64,000 bases of DNA from Novosphingobium kunmingense. GTDB taxonomy: Bacteria > Pseudomonadota > Alphaproteobacteria > Sphingomonadales > Sphingomonadaceae. The stretch is from NCBI RefSeq assembly GCF_002813245.1, contig NZ_PHUF01000002.1, positions 186,001 through 250,000 of the forward strand, given 5' to 3'. The translations under genes were made by a program, and so were the position numbers. Positions 46,432-58,032 of this stretch are shown here, in pieces. Numbering within the stretch: position 1 is the first letter of the stretch; the number at the start of each line of letters is the position of its first letter. Below the pieces are notes generated by a model that had not been told where the DNA came from, did not search any database, and saw nothing but the letters and a program-made list of their open reading frames with translations.

Positions 46432-46569
46432 TTGCCCAGGCTGCCAACAAATGCTCCGCAGTTCGACCCGCTCTACTCGCTGATCCTCATCAGCCTGACG
46501 GTGTTTCTCGTCGGCATGCTGATCACCAACGAACAGGCGCGCCTGATCCTGGCCCACCCGTTCGGATGA
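46432..46569 (+). CDS. Small single-helix membrane protein, TTG start (45 aa)
   Basis: A 45-codon frame starting at TTG, seven bases after a strong GGAAGGA ribosome binding site (46418-46424), encodes MPRLPTNAPQFDPLYSLILISL and a continuous hydrophobic helix SLILISLTVFLVGML (about residues 16-30), then TNEQARLILAHPFG. It ends 16 bp before a perfect bidirectional terminator. A 210-bp AT-richer gap precedes it, compatible with its own promoter. The protein is not recognised. It is too short for routine gene calling, and the site and terminator support it. Confidence 0.65.
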   Translation: MPRLPTNAPQFDPLYSLILISLTVFLVGMLITNEQARLILAHPFG

Positions 46570-46584
46570 CCGGTGACCCAGCGC

Positions 46585-46624
46585 AAACAAGAAGGGCGGC
46601 CCAATCGGACCGCCCTTCTTGTTT
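46585..46624. terminator. Bidirectional intrinsic terminator between the 45-aa gene and atpC
   Basis: A perfect stem of 14 bp (46586-46599 with 46610-46623) with a 10-nt loop is flanked by T-rich sequence on both sides: TTTTG on the plus strand and TTTGCG on the minus strand. It ends transcription of the TTG-started gene and of the atpD-atpC unit, which converge on it. Confidence 0.92.
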
Positions 46625-46641
46625 TGTGATCTCAAAGCCGC

Positions 46642-46896
46642 TCAGTCGACGTGTTCGGCCAGAACCGTCAGGCCGTTCTCGCCGACTTCTGCAAAGCCGC
46701 CCTGGACCTGAATCTCTTCGGGCGTGGCGCCTTCGGTCTTGTAGACCTTGAGCGTGCCGTCGCGCACCGTCGACATGAAGGGCGCGTGGCCTTCGAGCAC
46801 GCCGAACTCACCCTCGGTGCCGGGGACGACGACCATGTAGACGTCGTCCGAACGGACCAGGCGCGCGGGCGTGACGAGTTCGAAGTGAAGCGCCAT
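46642..46896 (-). CDS. atpC: ATP synthase epsilon chain (short form)
   Basis: Rotor subunit of F1. The 84-aa protein contains only the N-terminal beta-sandwich: [42 protein letters not shown] (in parts) and ends [15 protein letters not shown]. The C-terminal two-helix hairpin found in 130-140-aa epsilons, which inhibits ATP hydrolysis, is missing, as is common in alphaproteobacteria where the zeta subunit takes that role. It ends the atpD-atpC unit, 4 bp after atpD. Confidence 0.96.
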   Translation of the reverse strand: MALHFELVTPARLVRSDDVYMVVVPGTEGEFGVLEGHAPFMSTVRDGTLKVYKTEGATPEEIQVQGGFAEVGENGLTVLAEHVD

Positions 46897-46900
46897 GGCC

Positions 46901-48472
<1,572 letters not shown>

Positions 48473-48552
48473 TCAATTTCCTGTCTTTCCCTGCTCGGAC
48501 CACGAAGGTGGCCGACAAATCTGTTCCGAAGCGGACGCTGAGTCGGTGGCCC

Positions 48553-49485
48553 TTAAGCACAACCGGCCAGCGCAGTCCACCTTGGATTCGACAATTGTCC
48601 GTGGCCGGCGCGAGCATTGGCGCGGGCATGGTCGGGCCGGCTCGTTCCGAACAGGCTGGAAAGCACCAGGGGGTGTCCGGTGAGGTATTGCAGAGCGGCC
48701 TCTGGCGCCGGTTTTCCGGTCGATTCGAGACGCTTTGCGAGGGCCTTCGCCTTGAACGCGAACCAGGGATCGTCGCGCAGCGCGCGAAGCAGGTACCACA
48801 GGCCTGAACGGCTTGTCGGTCGAAAGGATGAGGTGTCGAAACGGCCCCGCGCCAGGGCCGTGCCGCTCATCACTGTCTTGCCCGCAGCGACCAGCCGTTC
48901 CATTGCCGCGGCGTTGCGGAAGTCGGCCACGTTGTGCTGCAGCATGATCACATCGACCGGCGTATCGGCGGCGGCGGCGAGCACGGCGTTGTCGAACGAG
49001 TTGATCCCGGACAGCCCGATCCGCCCGGCCGCCTTCTGTCGTTCGAACCAGGCAAAGACACCGGGATTGAGATCGATCCGCGCGGGCCCGTGAAGGTAGA
49101 GGACATCGACCCGGTCGAGCCCGAGCCGCGCGAGGCTGGCGGCGAAGCTGCTTTCGAGCAGCACCGGATCGAACCCGCGCACGATGCGTCCGTCGATCAG
49201 GTTGGTGCCGACCTTGGTCGTGATGACGAAGTCGGCCGCGTCGCGGCCGGAAAGCCAGCGGCCGAGCCGGGATTCGCCGAGCCCTGCGCCGTAGCTTGGC
49301 CCGGTGTCGAAGTGGTTGACCCCCTCCGCGGCAAGAACGTCGAGGATTTCGGCGGCGAGGGCTTCCTCGAATCCGGGCTTGGCCCAGAGCGAGGAGCAAC
49401 CGAAGCCGAGCGCCGAAATCGGCTTGCCGCAGGGCAGATGCCGTATCCAGCCGCGCGGTGCAGGTCCGGTTTCAGCCCTGGCCAC
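48553..49485 (-). CDS. Aldo/keto reductase
   Basis: NADPH-dependent TIM-barrel oxidoreductase of 310 aa from a GTG at 49485. The catalytic tetrad is present: Asp in HFDTGPSYGAG, Tyr in the same segment, Lys in ITTKVGTN and His in LYLHGPA. The N-terminus begins ISALGFGCSSLWAK. C-terminal to the barrel it continues ALRDDPWFAFKAKALAKRLESTGKPAPEAALQYL, resembling reductases linked to sugar or acyl metabolism. Substrate unknown. It overlaps the dioxygenase gene by 14 bp and belongs to the three-gene cassette between atpG and atpD. Confidence 0.9.
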   Translation of the reverse strand: MARAETGPAPRGWIRHLPCGKPISALGFGCSSLWAKPGFEEALAAEILDVLAAEGVNHFDTGPSYGAGLGESRLGRWLSGRDAADFVITTKVGTNLIDGRIVRGFDPVLLESSFAASLARLGLDRVDVLYLHGPARIDLNPGVFAWFERQKAAGRIGLSGINSFDNAVLAAAADTPVDVIMLQHNVADFRNAAAMERLVAAGKTVMSGTALARGRFDTSSFRPTSRSGLWYLLRALRDDPWFAFKAKALAKRLESTGKPAPEAALQYLTGHPLVLSSLFGTSRPDHARANARAGHGQLSNPRWTALAGCA

Positions 49486-50233
49486 GACGCCGCGCCTCGA
49501 TCAGCCTTCGCCCGGCACGGACCGCGCGCAAGAGGGCGCTGTCGCCATGCGGATCGCCGTGATGCAGCAGCAGGGTCGCACGCAGCGATCCGGGCGCGCA
49601 GGGCAGGTTGCCGTGCAAGGTGCGATAGCCTTCGAACAGGTACAGATCGCCCGGCTTCAAGACCTGCATGTGTGCGGTGAGGTTGGCCCGCGCCTTCGCT
49701 TCGGTGCGCCGCCAGGCCCAGCGGTTCTGCGTCAGGGCCTTTTCCGCAAGGTTGCCGAGGACGCTGCGGCGATAGGGACGGTGCGCTGGAAAGGTCAGCA
49801 ACTCGCCCGCCGCGCCCGGCTCGCCTTCGGGGATGAACAGCGGCACCAGCATGGTCACGACGCTGGCGTCGTAATGGAACTGGCAGGAACCGTCCCCGCC
49901 GCGGGGGCCGGCGATAACGCGCAGCACGTTGTAGACCGACAGATCGAACGTGGCATTGGGCTTCAGTCGGCGCCCGACCTGTTCCAGCAGCGCGACCACG
50001 CCGGGGGCGTGGGCGATTTCGGCCAAGGGGGAACTGGCATCGGCAGCGGGATCGACAAGCGAGAAGAACTTCTCGCCATGCCGCTCGAGGTGCGCGCGGA
50101 CGTGGCCCCTCGCGCGTTCGAGCCATTCGCCGGGCACAGCCTGTTCAAGGCGGACGAAGCCGTCGCGTTGCAGCTGCGCCGCCGTGGCATCGGCATCGAC
50201 CGGAATGGCGGGGATATTCGCGGCCTCAGGCAT
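49472..50233 (-). CDS. Phytanoyl-CoA dioxygenase-like 2OG/Fe(II) oxygenase
   Basis: Putative non-heme iron oxygenase of 253 aa. The iron facial triad can be read as His and Asp in FHYDASVVTML and a distal His in RTLHGNLP, followed by the 2-oxoglutarate Arg in SLRATLLLHHGD. The N-terminus contains the GFVRLEQAVPGEWLERAR entry typical for the phytanoyl-CoA hydroxylase family. Substrate unknown; the neighbours (acyltransferase, aldo/keto reductase) suggest modification of a carbohydrate or lipid. Translationally coupled by overlaps of 8 and 14 bp with the flanking genes. Confidence 0.82.
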   Translation of the reverse strand: MPEAANIPAIPVDADATAAQLQRDGFVRLEQAVPGEWLERARGHVRAHLERHGEKFFSLVDPAADASSPLAEIAHAPGVVALLEQVGRRLKPNATFDLSVYNVLRVIAGPRGGDGSCQFHYDASVVTMLVPLFIPEGEPGAAGELLTFPAHRPYRRSVLGNLAEKALTQNRWAWRRTEAKARANLTAHMQVLKPGDLYLFEGYRTLHGNLPCAPGSLRATLLLHHGDPHGDSALLRAVRAGRRLIEARRRGQG

Positions 50234-50804
50234 CGGTTTCGCTCAGCACGGGGCGTGTCTTGACGAGGGAAGCGGGATTGCCGCGATAGACGCCCCAAGC
50301 CTCGGCATCGCCGAACAAAACGCCGCGCGCGGCCAGCACGGCGCCGCGCCCCATCGTCACGCCAGGCCCGACGAAGGCTTCGGCTGCAATCCAGCATTGA
50401 TCGCCGATCGCGATGGGGCGCAATCGCAGCTGGAAATGCCAGTCGTCGATCGCGTGGGTGCTGGCGCAGAGGTGGGCGCGCTGCGAAATCACGACATCGT
50501 TGCCAATGCGGATCGCGCCCTGGTTGTAAAGGTGCGCGCCGGGCCCGACCATGACGTTGGAACCGACCAGCAGATTGCGCGGATCCCAGATCCGGACGCT
50601 GGCGTAGATCCGGCAATTCGCGCCAATCCGCGCACCGAATGCGCGCAGCACGGCTGCGCGCCAGGCGTGCAGCGGGGGCGGGGTCCAGGCGGCGAGCAGG
50701 GTCCAGGCAACCTGCCACACCGCGCGATAGGCCCGGCTGCCGAGGCTGAAGGCCGGGCCGCCTTCACGGTTTCCGGACTGCGCGGACACAAGGGGTTCGC
50801 TCAA
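50226..50804 (-). CDS. WcaF-like left-handed beta-helix acyltransferase
   Basis: Hexapeptide-repeat O-acetyltransferase-like protein, 192 aa, resembling the putative colanic acid biosynthesis acetyltransferase WcaF. It starts with TTG at 50804 (MSEPLVSAQS). Repeats visible: RIGANCRIYASVRIWDPRNLLVGSNVMVGPGAHLYNQ in parts, IRIGNDVVISQRAHLC and the catalytic-type His in STHAIDDWHF, then PIAIGDQCWIAAEAFVGPGVTMGRGAVL. First gene of the cassette between atpG and atpD. Possible role in exopolysaccharide decoration. Confidence 0.87.
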   Translation of the reverse strand: MSEPLVSAQSGNREGGPAFSLGSRAYRAVWQVAWTLLAAWTPPPLHAWRAAVLRAFGARIGANCRIYASVRIWDPRNLLVGSNVMVGPGAHLYNQGAIRIGNDVVISQRAHLCASTHAIDDWHFQLRLRPIAIGDQCWIAAEAFVGPGVTMGRGAVLAARGVLFGDAEAWGVYRGNPASLVKTRPVLSETDA

Positions 50805-50877
50805 ACTGGGATGCTCCGCGACCGAATGGCATCCGCCGGCGAGGGCAGGCGATGCAACCGCCCGTTAGTAGGACGCA

Positions 50878-50913
50878 GCGGGCGCCAATGGCAAGATTGC
50901 CAAAGGCGCCCGC
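50878..50913 (-). other. Strong hairpin downstream of atpG
   Basis: Arms GCGGGCGCC (50878-50886) and GGCGCCCGC (50905-50913) pair fully, with a second 5-bp pairing inside (50889-50893 with 50898-50902) and a 2 x 2 internal loop. It lies 49 bp after the atpG stop and before the cassette. No U-tract follows on either strand, so it could be a processing or attenuating structure rather than a terminator. It suggests a boundary between atpHAG and the following genes. Confidence 0.5.
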
Positions 50914-50961
50914 GTGTCGTTCGATCATCCGGCGCCGTGGCGCCAGAGGCCGGCATGGCTG

Positions 50962-51840
50962 CTAGAGAGCTTCCGCGCCGGCGATGATTTCGATCAGTTC
51001 GGTGGTGATCGCGGCCTGGCGGCTGCGGTTGTACTGGATCGTCAGCTTGCCGATCAGGTCGCCGGCGTTGCGCGTGGCATTGTCCATCGCGGTCATCGAC
51101 GCACCCTGTTCCGACGCCATGTTTTCAAGCAGGGCGCCGAAAAGCTGGGTCTTGAGGTAGCGCGGCAGCAGCGCGGCGAGGATTTCCTCCTCGTCCGGCT
51201 CGTATTCCACTGCGGCGCCAGCCGCCCCGCCTTCGGCCGCCTTGGGGGCGGGGACGGGGATGATCTGCTGTTCGGTCGGTTCCTGCACCAGCGCAGAGCG
51301 GAACTTCGAATAGAACAGGTGGGCAACGTCGAACTTGCCCGCTTCGTAGAGCGCGACCAGTTCGGCGGCGATCTTTTCCGCTTCACCGTAGCCCGGTTCG
51401 CGCACGTCGGTGGTGTCGAACATGGCAAGAATGTCGTTCGGAAACTCGCGCCGGATCACCGCGCGGCCCTTGCGGCCGACGAGGTAGAACAGCACGGTCT
51501 TGCCTTCGGCCTTGAGGCGGCGGGCAGTGCCGAGGGCAGCCTTGACGATGTTCGAGTTGAACGCGCCGGCAAGACCCTTGTCCGAATTGGCGACGACCAG
51601 CAGGTGAACCTGATCCTTGCCAGTACCGGCGAGCAGCCTGGGGCTGTTTTCGCTGACCGTGATCTTGCTGGCGATCGAGCCCATGACCGTGGCCAGCCGC
51701 GCGGCATAGGGACGCGCGGCTTCCGCCGCGGCCTGCGCCTTGCGCAGTTTGGCGGCGGCGACCATCTGCTTGGCCTTGGTGATCTTCTGGGTCGACTTGA
51801 CCGAGTTGATCCGCCCTTTGAGTTCCTTAAGCGAGGCCAT
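50962..51840 (-). CDS. atpG: ATP synthase F1 gamma chain
   Basis: Central stalk subunit, 292 aa. The N-terminus [29 protein letters not shown] and the C-terminal [43 protein letters not shown] are split between helices typical of the gamma coiled coil. An Ala-rich stretch ([14 protein letters not shown], about residues 197-210) is an insertion. It lies 23 bp after atpA on the same strand. The usual neighbour atpD is displaced downstream. Confidence 0.97.
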   Translation of the reverse strand: MASLKELKGRINSVKSTQKITKAKQMVAAAKLRKAQAAAEAARPYAARLATVMGSIASKITVSENSPRLLAGTGKDQVHLLVVANSDKGLAGAFNSNIVKAALGTARRLKAEGKTVLFYLVGRKGRAVIRREFPNDILAMFDTTDVREPGYGEAEKIAAELVALYEAGKFDVAHLFYSKFRSALVQEPTEQQIIPVPAPKAAEGGAAGAAVEYEPDEEEILAALLPRYLKTQLFGALLENMASEQGASMTAMDNATRNAGDLIGKLTIQYNRSRQAAITTELIEIIAGAEAL

Positions 51841-51863
51841 GAAGCCTTACCCTTTCAGTCGGA

Positions 51864-53950
<2,087 letters not shown>

Positions 53951-54092
53951 GCGCTCAGGTTCCTTGCATCGGGTGCGTTGGCAGGGCAGAACCAGCACTT
54001 GTCGTGCCAAATGCCCCTTGGACGGGGGCGCGCATAGCGACGATCTTGCAGCGATGCAAGAACGAGGGCGTGCAAACGGACTCAAGTGCAAT

Positions 54093-54788
54093 ATGAGGGA
54101 GTGGACAGTGGGCGACTGGATCACGCTGACAATGGGCGATGGCCACGCCATGCCCTGTTACCATGCAGCGCAGGAGGGCGAGCGCCGGGGCGGATTGATC
54201 CTGGTCCATGAAATCTTCGGCGTGACCGAGCATATCCGCGACCTGTGCGACGAATACGCCGATGACGGCTACGAGGTTATCGCCCCGCAACTGTTCGATC
54301 GGCAGCAACCTGGCTGCGACCTCGGCTATAGCGGAGCAGATTGGGAACGGGCGGTCCAGATCGCGCGAAAAGAACACGACTGGGACCAGGGGCTCGACGA
54401 TACGGCCCGCTGCATCGCCTGGATGAAGGCGCGTGGTGGGCCGGTTTTCATCGTCGGCTATTGCTTTGGCGGATCGGTGTCCTGGCGGATGGCGCAGCTC
54501 TCCGACGATCTCGACGCGGCGAGCTGCTATTACGGCGGATACATCGCCACGCGCTTTGCCGACGAGGCGCCCCGGTGCGCGACGATCACCCACTTCGGGC
54601 GCTACGATTCGATGGTGCCGATCGAACCGGTCGAAGCCCTGATCGCGAAGCAGCAACCGACGGCGCAGCATTTCATCTACGAGGCGGGTCACGGCTTCAA
54701 TTCGGACCGGCGCAAGGACTGGCATCCCGAAAGCGCGGACCTCGCCAAGGAGCGCACGCTGATGCTGTTCCGCGCCCTGGGAGGTTAG
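54093..54788 (+). CDS. Dienelactone hydrolase family protein
   Basis: Alpha/beta hydrolase of 231 aa from the ATG at 54093 (MREWTVGD). The cysteine nucleophile elbow is [13 protein letters not shown] (about residues 122-134), the acidic residue is in GRYDSMVP and the histidine in [10 protein letters not shown]. Dienelactone hydrolases open lactones in chlorocatechol degradation; many chromosomal members have other substrates. No catabolic genes are near. Divergent from atpH across about 140 bp. Confidence 0.9.
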   Translation: MREWTVGDWITLTMGDGHAMPCYHAAQEGERRGGLILVHEIFGVTEHIRDLCDEYADDGYEVIAPQLFDRQQPGCDLGYSGADWERAVQIARKEHDWDQGLDDTARCIAWMKARGGPVFIVGYCFGGSVSWRMAQLSDDLDAASCYYGGYIATRFADEAPRCATITHFGRYDSMVPIEPVEALIAKQQPTAQHFIYEAGHGFNSDRRKDWHPESADLAKERTLMLFRALGG

Positions 54789-54870
54789 GCCCGACTTTGA
54801 ACGCAAGTTGCGGGACGCGCCCGGCACTGGCCATGTCCTAACAGGGTGGCACACCGACAGGAGCCATCCC

Positions 54871-55347
54871 ATGACCTATCGCATTGCCGGCCTCGATCCG
54901 GCGCAATTCGCACCGCTGTTCGCCATGTCAGATGACAAGCTGGCGGCGCGCAACGCCCGCCGCGTGACGGCAGCCGCCTCGCGCGGCTATCCCTGCCGCG
55001 TCTCGCTCCAGGACGCAGACGAGGGCGAGGAGCTCATCCTGCTGCACCATGTCAGCCACGATGTCGCGACGCCTTACCGCAGCGCCTATGCCATCTATGT
55101 CCGTCGCGGCGCAGTTGCGGCCGAGACGATCGACGCGGTTCCGCCGGTGTTCGAGGGTCGGCCGCTCGGACTGCGCGGGTTTGCTGCGGACGGAACCCTG
55201 CAGGACGCACGCCTTGCCTTGCCGGGCGAGGCCGACGCGCGGATCCGCGACCTTCTCGACAACCCGGCGATTGCCTATATCCATGCCCACAACGCCGCGC
55301 ACGGCTGCTTTGCCGCGCGGATCGATCGCCACGGAGACCGGCTGTGA
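54871..55347 (+). CDS. DUF1203 domain protein
   Basis: Conserved 158-aa protein from the ATG at 54871 (MTYRIAGLDP), with AGGAG 9 nt upstream. The family pattern CRVSLQDADEGEELILLHHVSHD, then SAYAIYVRRG and the C-terminal YIHAHNAAHGCFAARI (several His and Cys) is clear. The clustered His/Cys end suggests metal binding, but function is not established. Its stop overlaps the start of ada (GTGA). Confidence 0.85.
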   Translation: MTYRIAGLDPAQFAPLFAMSDDKLAARNARRVTAAASRGYPCRVSLQDADEGEELILLHHVSHDVATPYRSAYAIYVRRGAVAAETIDAVPPVFEGRPLGLRGFAADGTLQDARLALPGEADARIRDLLDNPAIAYIHAHNAAHGCFAARIDRHGDRL

Positions 55348-56366
55348 CCCTCGACCTCGACGAGTGCTGGACTGCAGTTATGGCCCGCGACCGCGCCTTT
55401 GACGGCCGCTTCGTGACCGGCGTGCTGACCACCGGGATCTATTGCCGCCCATCCTGCGCCGCGCGGCATCCAAGGCGGGAGAACGTCCGCTTCTACGCCG
55501 CGGGCGCCGAGGCGCGCGAGGCCGGCTTGCGGCCGTGCCGGCGCTGCCTTCCCGACGATGTCAGCCGCGACGAGCGGGCGGTGTTGTCCGCCATCGCCGC
55601 GATCAAGGCGGCAGGCCAGCCGCTGGCCCTGACCGCGCTTGCGGACGAGGCGGGCTATTCCCCGACGCACTTCCAGCGGATGTTCACCCGCCATACCGGG
55701 CTGTCGCCGGCGGCCTATGCCCGGGCACTGATGGCCGAGCGCGCCGCCGATGCCCTGACTGACGAGGGGCAGGTGACCGGTGCGATCTATGCGGCAGGCT
55801 ATTCGGCGCCGTCGCGATTTTACGAAGGAACACGTGGGAGACTGGGAATGACGCCATCGGTCTGGGCAGGCGGCGGCAAGGGCGCGACGATCCACTGGGC
55901 CGTGGTCGATACCTCGCTGGGGCGGATGCTGGTCGCCGCGACCGACCGGGGGGTGTGCCGGCTGTCGTTTGGCGAGGGCCGCGAAGCGCTCGAGCAGCGC
56001 TTTCCCAAGGCAGAACTGGTCGAAGGCGGCGCATCGCTCGAAGGGCTGCTGGCCGATGTCATCGCCGCGGTCGAAGCTCCGGGCGACTTCTCACACATCC
56101 CTCTCGACGTGAAAGGGACCGCGTTCCAGGAAGCGGTGTGGCGTGAATTGCAGCGCATTCCGCCCGGCGAAACGCGCAGCTATGCCCAGCTTGCCGCTGC
56201 GGTCGGTCGGCCCAGGGCGGTGCGCGCTGCGGGGAGCGCCAACGGCGCCAACAACGTCGCCGTGCTGATCCCCTGCCACCGCGTCATCAACAGCGGCGGC
56301 GGCCTCGGCGGCTATGCATACGGCCTCGATATCAAGCGAAAGCTGCTGGAAAAGGAAGCCAAATGA
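55344..56366 (+). CDS. ada: Ada-type bifunctional methyltransferase/transcriptional regulator
   Basis: Repairs O6-methylguanine and methylphosphotriesters and switches on the adaptive response. The 340-aa protein has the N-terminal zinc domain with four cysteines (GIYCRPSCAARHPRREN and GLRPCRRCLPD), an AraC-type helix-turn-helix (LADEAGYSPTHFQRMFTRHTGLSP, about residues 100-123), and the C-terminal methyltransferase with the active site VLIPCHRVI. All three parts are present. Starts with GTG overlapping the DUF1203 stop by 4 bp; its own stop overlaps the next gene. Confidence 0.94.
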   Translation: MTLDLDECWTAVMARDRAFDGRFVTGVLTTGIYCRPSCAARHPRRENVRFYAAGAEAREAGLRPCRRCLPDDVSRDERAVLSAIAAIKAAGQPLALTALADEAGYSPTHFQRMFTRHTGLSPAAYARALMAERAADALTDEGQVTGAIYAAGYSAPSRFYEGTRGRLGMTPSVWAGGGKGATIHWAVVDTSLGRMLVAATDRGVCRLSFGEGREALEQRFPKAELVEGGASLEGLLADVIAAVEAPGDFSHIPLDVKGTAFQEAVWRELQRIPPGETRSYAQLAAAVGRPRAVRAAGSANGANNVAVLIPCHRVINSGGGLGGYAYGLDIKRKLLEKEAK

Positions 56367-57127
56367 ACACCAAGGTCGACAAGTTTCGCGCGCTTCACGT
56401 GCCGGGCGATCCGCTGATCCTGTTCAACATCTGGGACGCCGGCAGCGCCCGGGCCGTGGCCGAGGCGGGAGCCAAGGCGATCGCCACCGGCAGCTACGGC
56501 GTGGCCGAGGCGCAGGGCTTCAAGGACGGGGAGGAATTCCCGCTCGACCGCGCGCTCGACGTCGTCGCCGGCATCCTGCGGGTCACCGACCTGCCGGTCA
56601 CCTTTGACATGGAGTCGGGTTATGGGGACACCGCAGTGGCGGTCGGCCTATCGGTTGCGCGGGCCCTCAAGGCAGGCGCAGCGGGCATCAACATCGAGGA
56701 CCACCTCCCCGGACAGAGCGCGTTGGTGCCCGTGGCAGAGCAGGCGGCCCGGCTCAGGGCGGCAGCCGATACCGGAATATTCGTCAACGCGCGGTGCGAC
56801 GTCTATCGCGGGGTGAAGCCCGATGATTACGGTCCGCACCTGGTCGACGCCGTGCTCGAACGGGCCCGTGCCTATGCCGATGCGGGAGCAGGCGGGCTGT
56901 TCGTGCCGTTCCTCGGCGATCACGGCGCGATTACGAAGATCTGCGCAGGCTCGCCTTTGCCGGTCAACGTCTTGTGGGGCCCGGGGCGCGGTACGCGAGA
57001 CGAACTCGCGGCGCTGGGCGTGGCGCGGATCAGCTATGGCCATGGCCCCTGGGCGGCAGCGATGGCCTGGCTCAAGGACCAGGCGGGCGCGGTTTTCGGC
57101 GGGGAAGTGGCTCCCTACGCGCGGTAG
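56363..57127 (+). CDS. Isocitrate lyase/PEP mutase superfamily protein
   Basis: TIM-barrel enzyme of 254 aa in the PEP mutase / isocitrate lyase superfamily. Motifs: ILFNIWDAGSARAVAEAG at the N-terminus, TFDMESGYGD (metal-binding acid), GINIEDH and NARCDVYRG (the substrate-loop ARTD is replaced by ARCD). Members include oxaloacetate decarboxylases, methylisocitrate lyases and phosphonate enzymes. It overlaps ada by 4 bp, although a link with DNA repair is not expected. Confidence 0.88.
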   Translation: MNTKVDKFRALHVPGDPLILFNIWDAGSARAVAEAGAKAIATGSYGVAEAQGFKDGEEFPLDRALDVVAGILRVTDLPVTFDMESGYGDTAVAVGLSVARALKAGAAGINIEDHLPGQSALVPVAEQAARLRAAADTGIFVNARCDVYRGVKPDDYGPHLVDAVLERARAYADAGAGGLFVPFLGDHGAITKICAGSPLPVNVLWGPGRGTRDELAALGVARISYGHGPWAAAMAWLKDQAGAVFGGEVAPYAR

Positions 57128-57130
57128 GGA

Positions 57131-57763
57131 TCAGGCAAGCATCGGCGCCATGCCGGGCTCGGCCTTGGCCATGGCGGTCTGATAGGCCGGACGCTCGCCA
57201 ATGCGCTGGAGATAGGCCGCGATATTGGGGAAGGTGGCCAGCGACGCGCCGCCGAACGCGCGCGACGTGGTCAGGTTGAAGCCCATCATGATGTCGGCCA
57301 GCGTCAGGTTGCGTCCGCCAAAGAACGGACTTTCGGCCAAGCGTGCTTCGGCCAGTTGCCAGCCCTTGGCGCCGCGATCCGCGACGAAGGCCGGCAGCTC
57401 GGTCGCACCGGCGGACTGCGCGGCCAGGGCCATCATGCCGTTGGTCATGAAGGTGGCGTTGGAGAAGTGGAACCAGAACAGGTGGCCGGCAAAGTCCGCG
57501 TCATCCGGCCCAGGCGACAGACGGTTGCCGCCATACTTGCGAGCAATATATTCGCAGATCGCGCCGCTTTCGCCCAGGACAAGGTCTTCGTCCTCGATCA
57601 CCGGGGCGATCCCCATCGGATGCAGCGCCTTGTAATCGTCGGGCGCCATGCGATTGTCCTCGCGCCGGTTGTACAGCCTGAGGTCGTAGTCGAGGCCCAG
57701 TTCCTCACACAGCCAGACGATCCGTTCGGATTGCGAAATGCGCAGGTGATGAACAGTCAGCAT
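57131..57763 (-). CDS. Glutathione S-transferase family protein
   Basis: Cytosolic GST-like protein of 210 aa. Thioredoxin-like N-domain with RISQSERIVWLCEELGLDYDL, the glutathione cis-proline segment MGIAPVIEDEDLVLGESGAICEYIARKYG (in parts), then the helical domain with NLTLADIMMGFNL. The catalytic residue is likely the Ser in ISQSERI. Function presumably detoxification; substrate unknown. Convergent with the PEP mutase-like gene. Confidence 0.9.
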   Translation of the reverse strand: MLTVHHLRISQSERIVWLCEELGLDYDLRLYNRREDNRMAPDDYKALHPMGIAPVIEDEDLVLGESGAICEYIARKYGGNRLSPGPDDADFAGHLFWFHFSNATFMTNGMMALAAQSAGATELPAFVADRGAKGWQLAEARLAESPFFGGRNLTLADIMMGFNLTTSRAFGGASLATFPNIAAYLQRIGERPAYQTAMAKAEPGMAPMLA

Positions 57764-57796
57764 GGCGTGTCTCCCAGCGGCCGACGACGGGCCGGC

Positions 57797-58018
57797 TCAG
57801 CGGGTGGCATCGCCCGCCGGTTTGCCCGTGTCAACTGCACTTGCGCCCGCTGCATCGCGCATGGTCTTGATCTGCATCAGCATGGCCTTGCCCGATTCGC
57901 CGCGATGCGGGTCGTTGGCCAGCACCTCTACCAGGCGGATCGCAGCGTCGTATTGCCCCAGCCGGGCGAGGTCGAACACCCGAACCGCAACTGTCGAAGA
58001 CCAGGCTATCTTTAGCAA
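57797..58018 (-). CDS. Small hypothetical protein (TPR-like, up to 73 aa)
   Basis: Unrecognised frame between priA and the GST gene. The sequence RVFDLARLGQYDAAIRLVEVLANDPHRGESGKAMLMQ has the helix-turn spacing of a tetratricopeptide-like hairpin. Start uncertain: TTG at 58018, or a GTG about 13 codons in (VFDLARLG). It is 14 bp downstream of the priA stop on the same strand, so it could be the end of the priA transcript. Confidence 0.45.
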   Translation of the reverse strand: MLKIAWSSTVAVRVFDLARLGQYDAAIRLVEVLANDPHRGESGKAMLMQIKTMRDAAGASAVDTGKPAGDATR

Positions 58019-58032
58019 CGCGCCTTGGCGTT

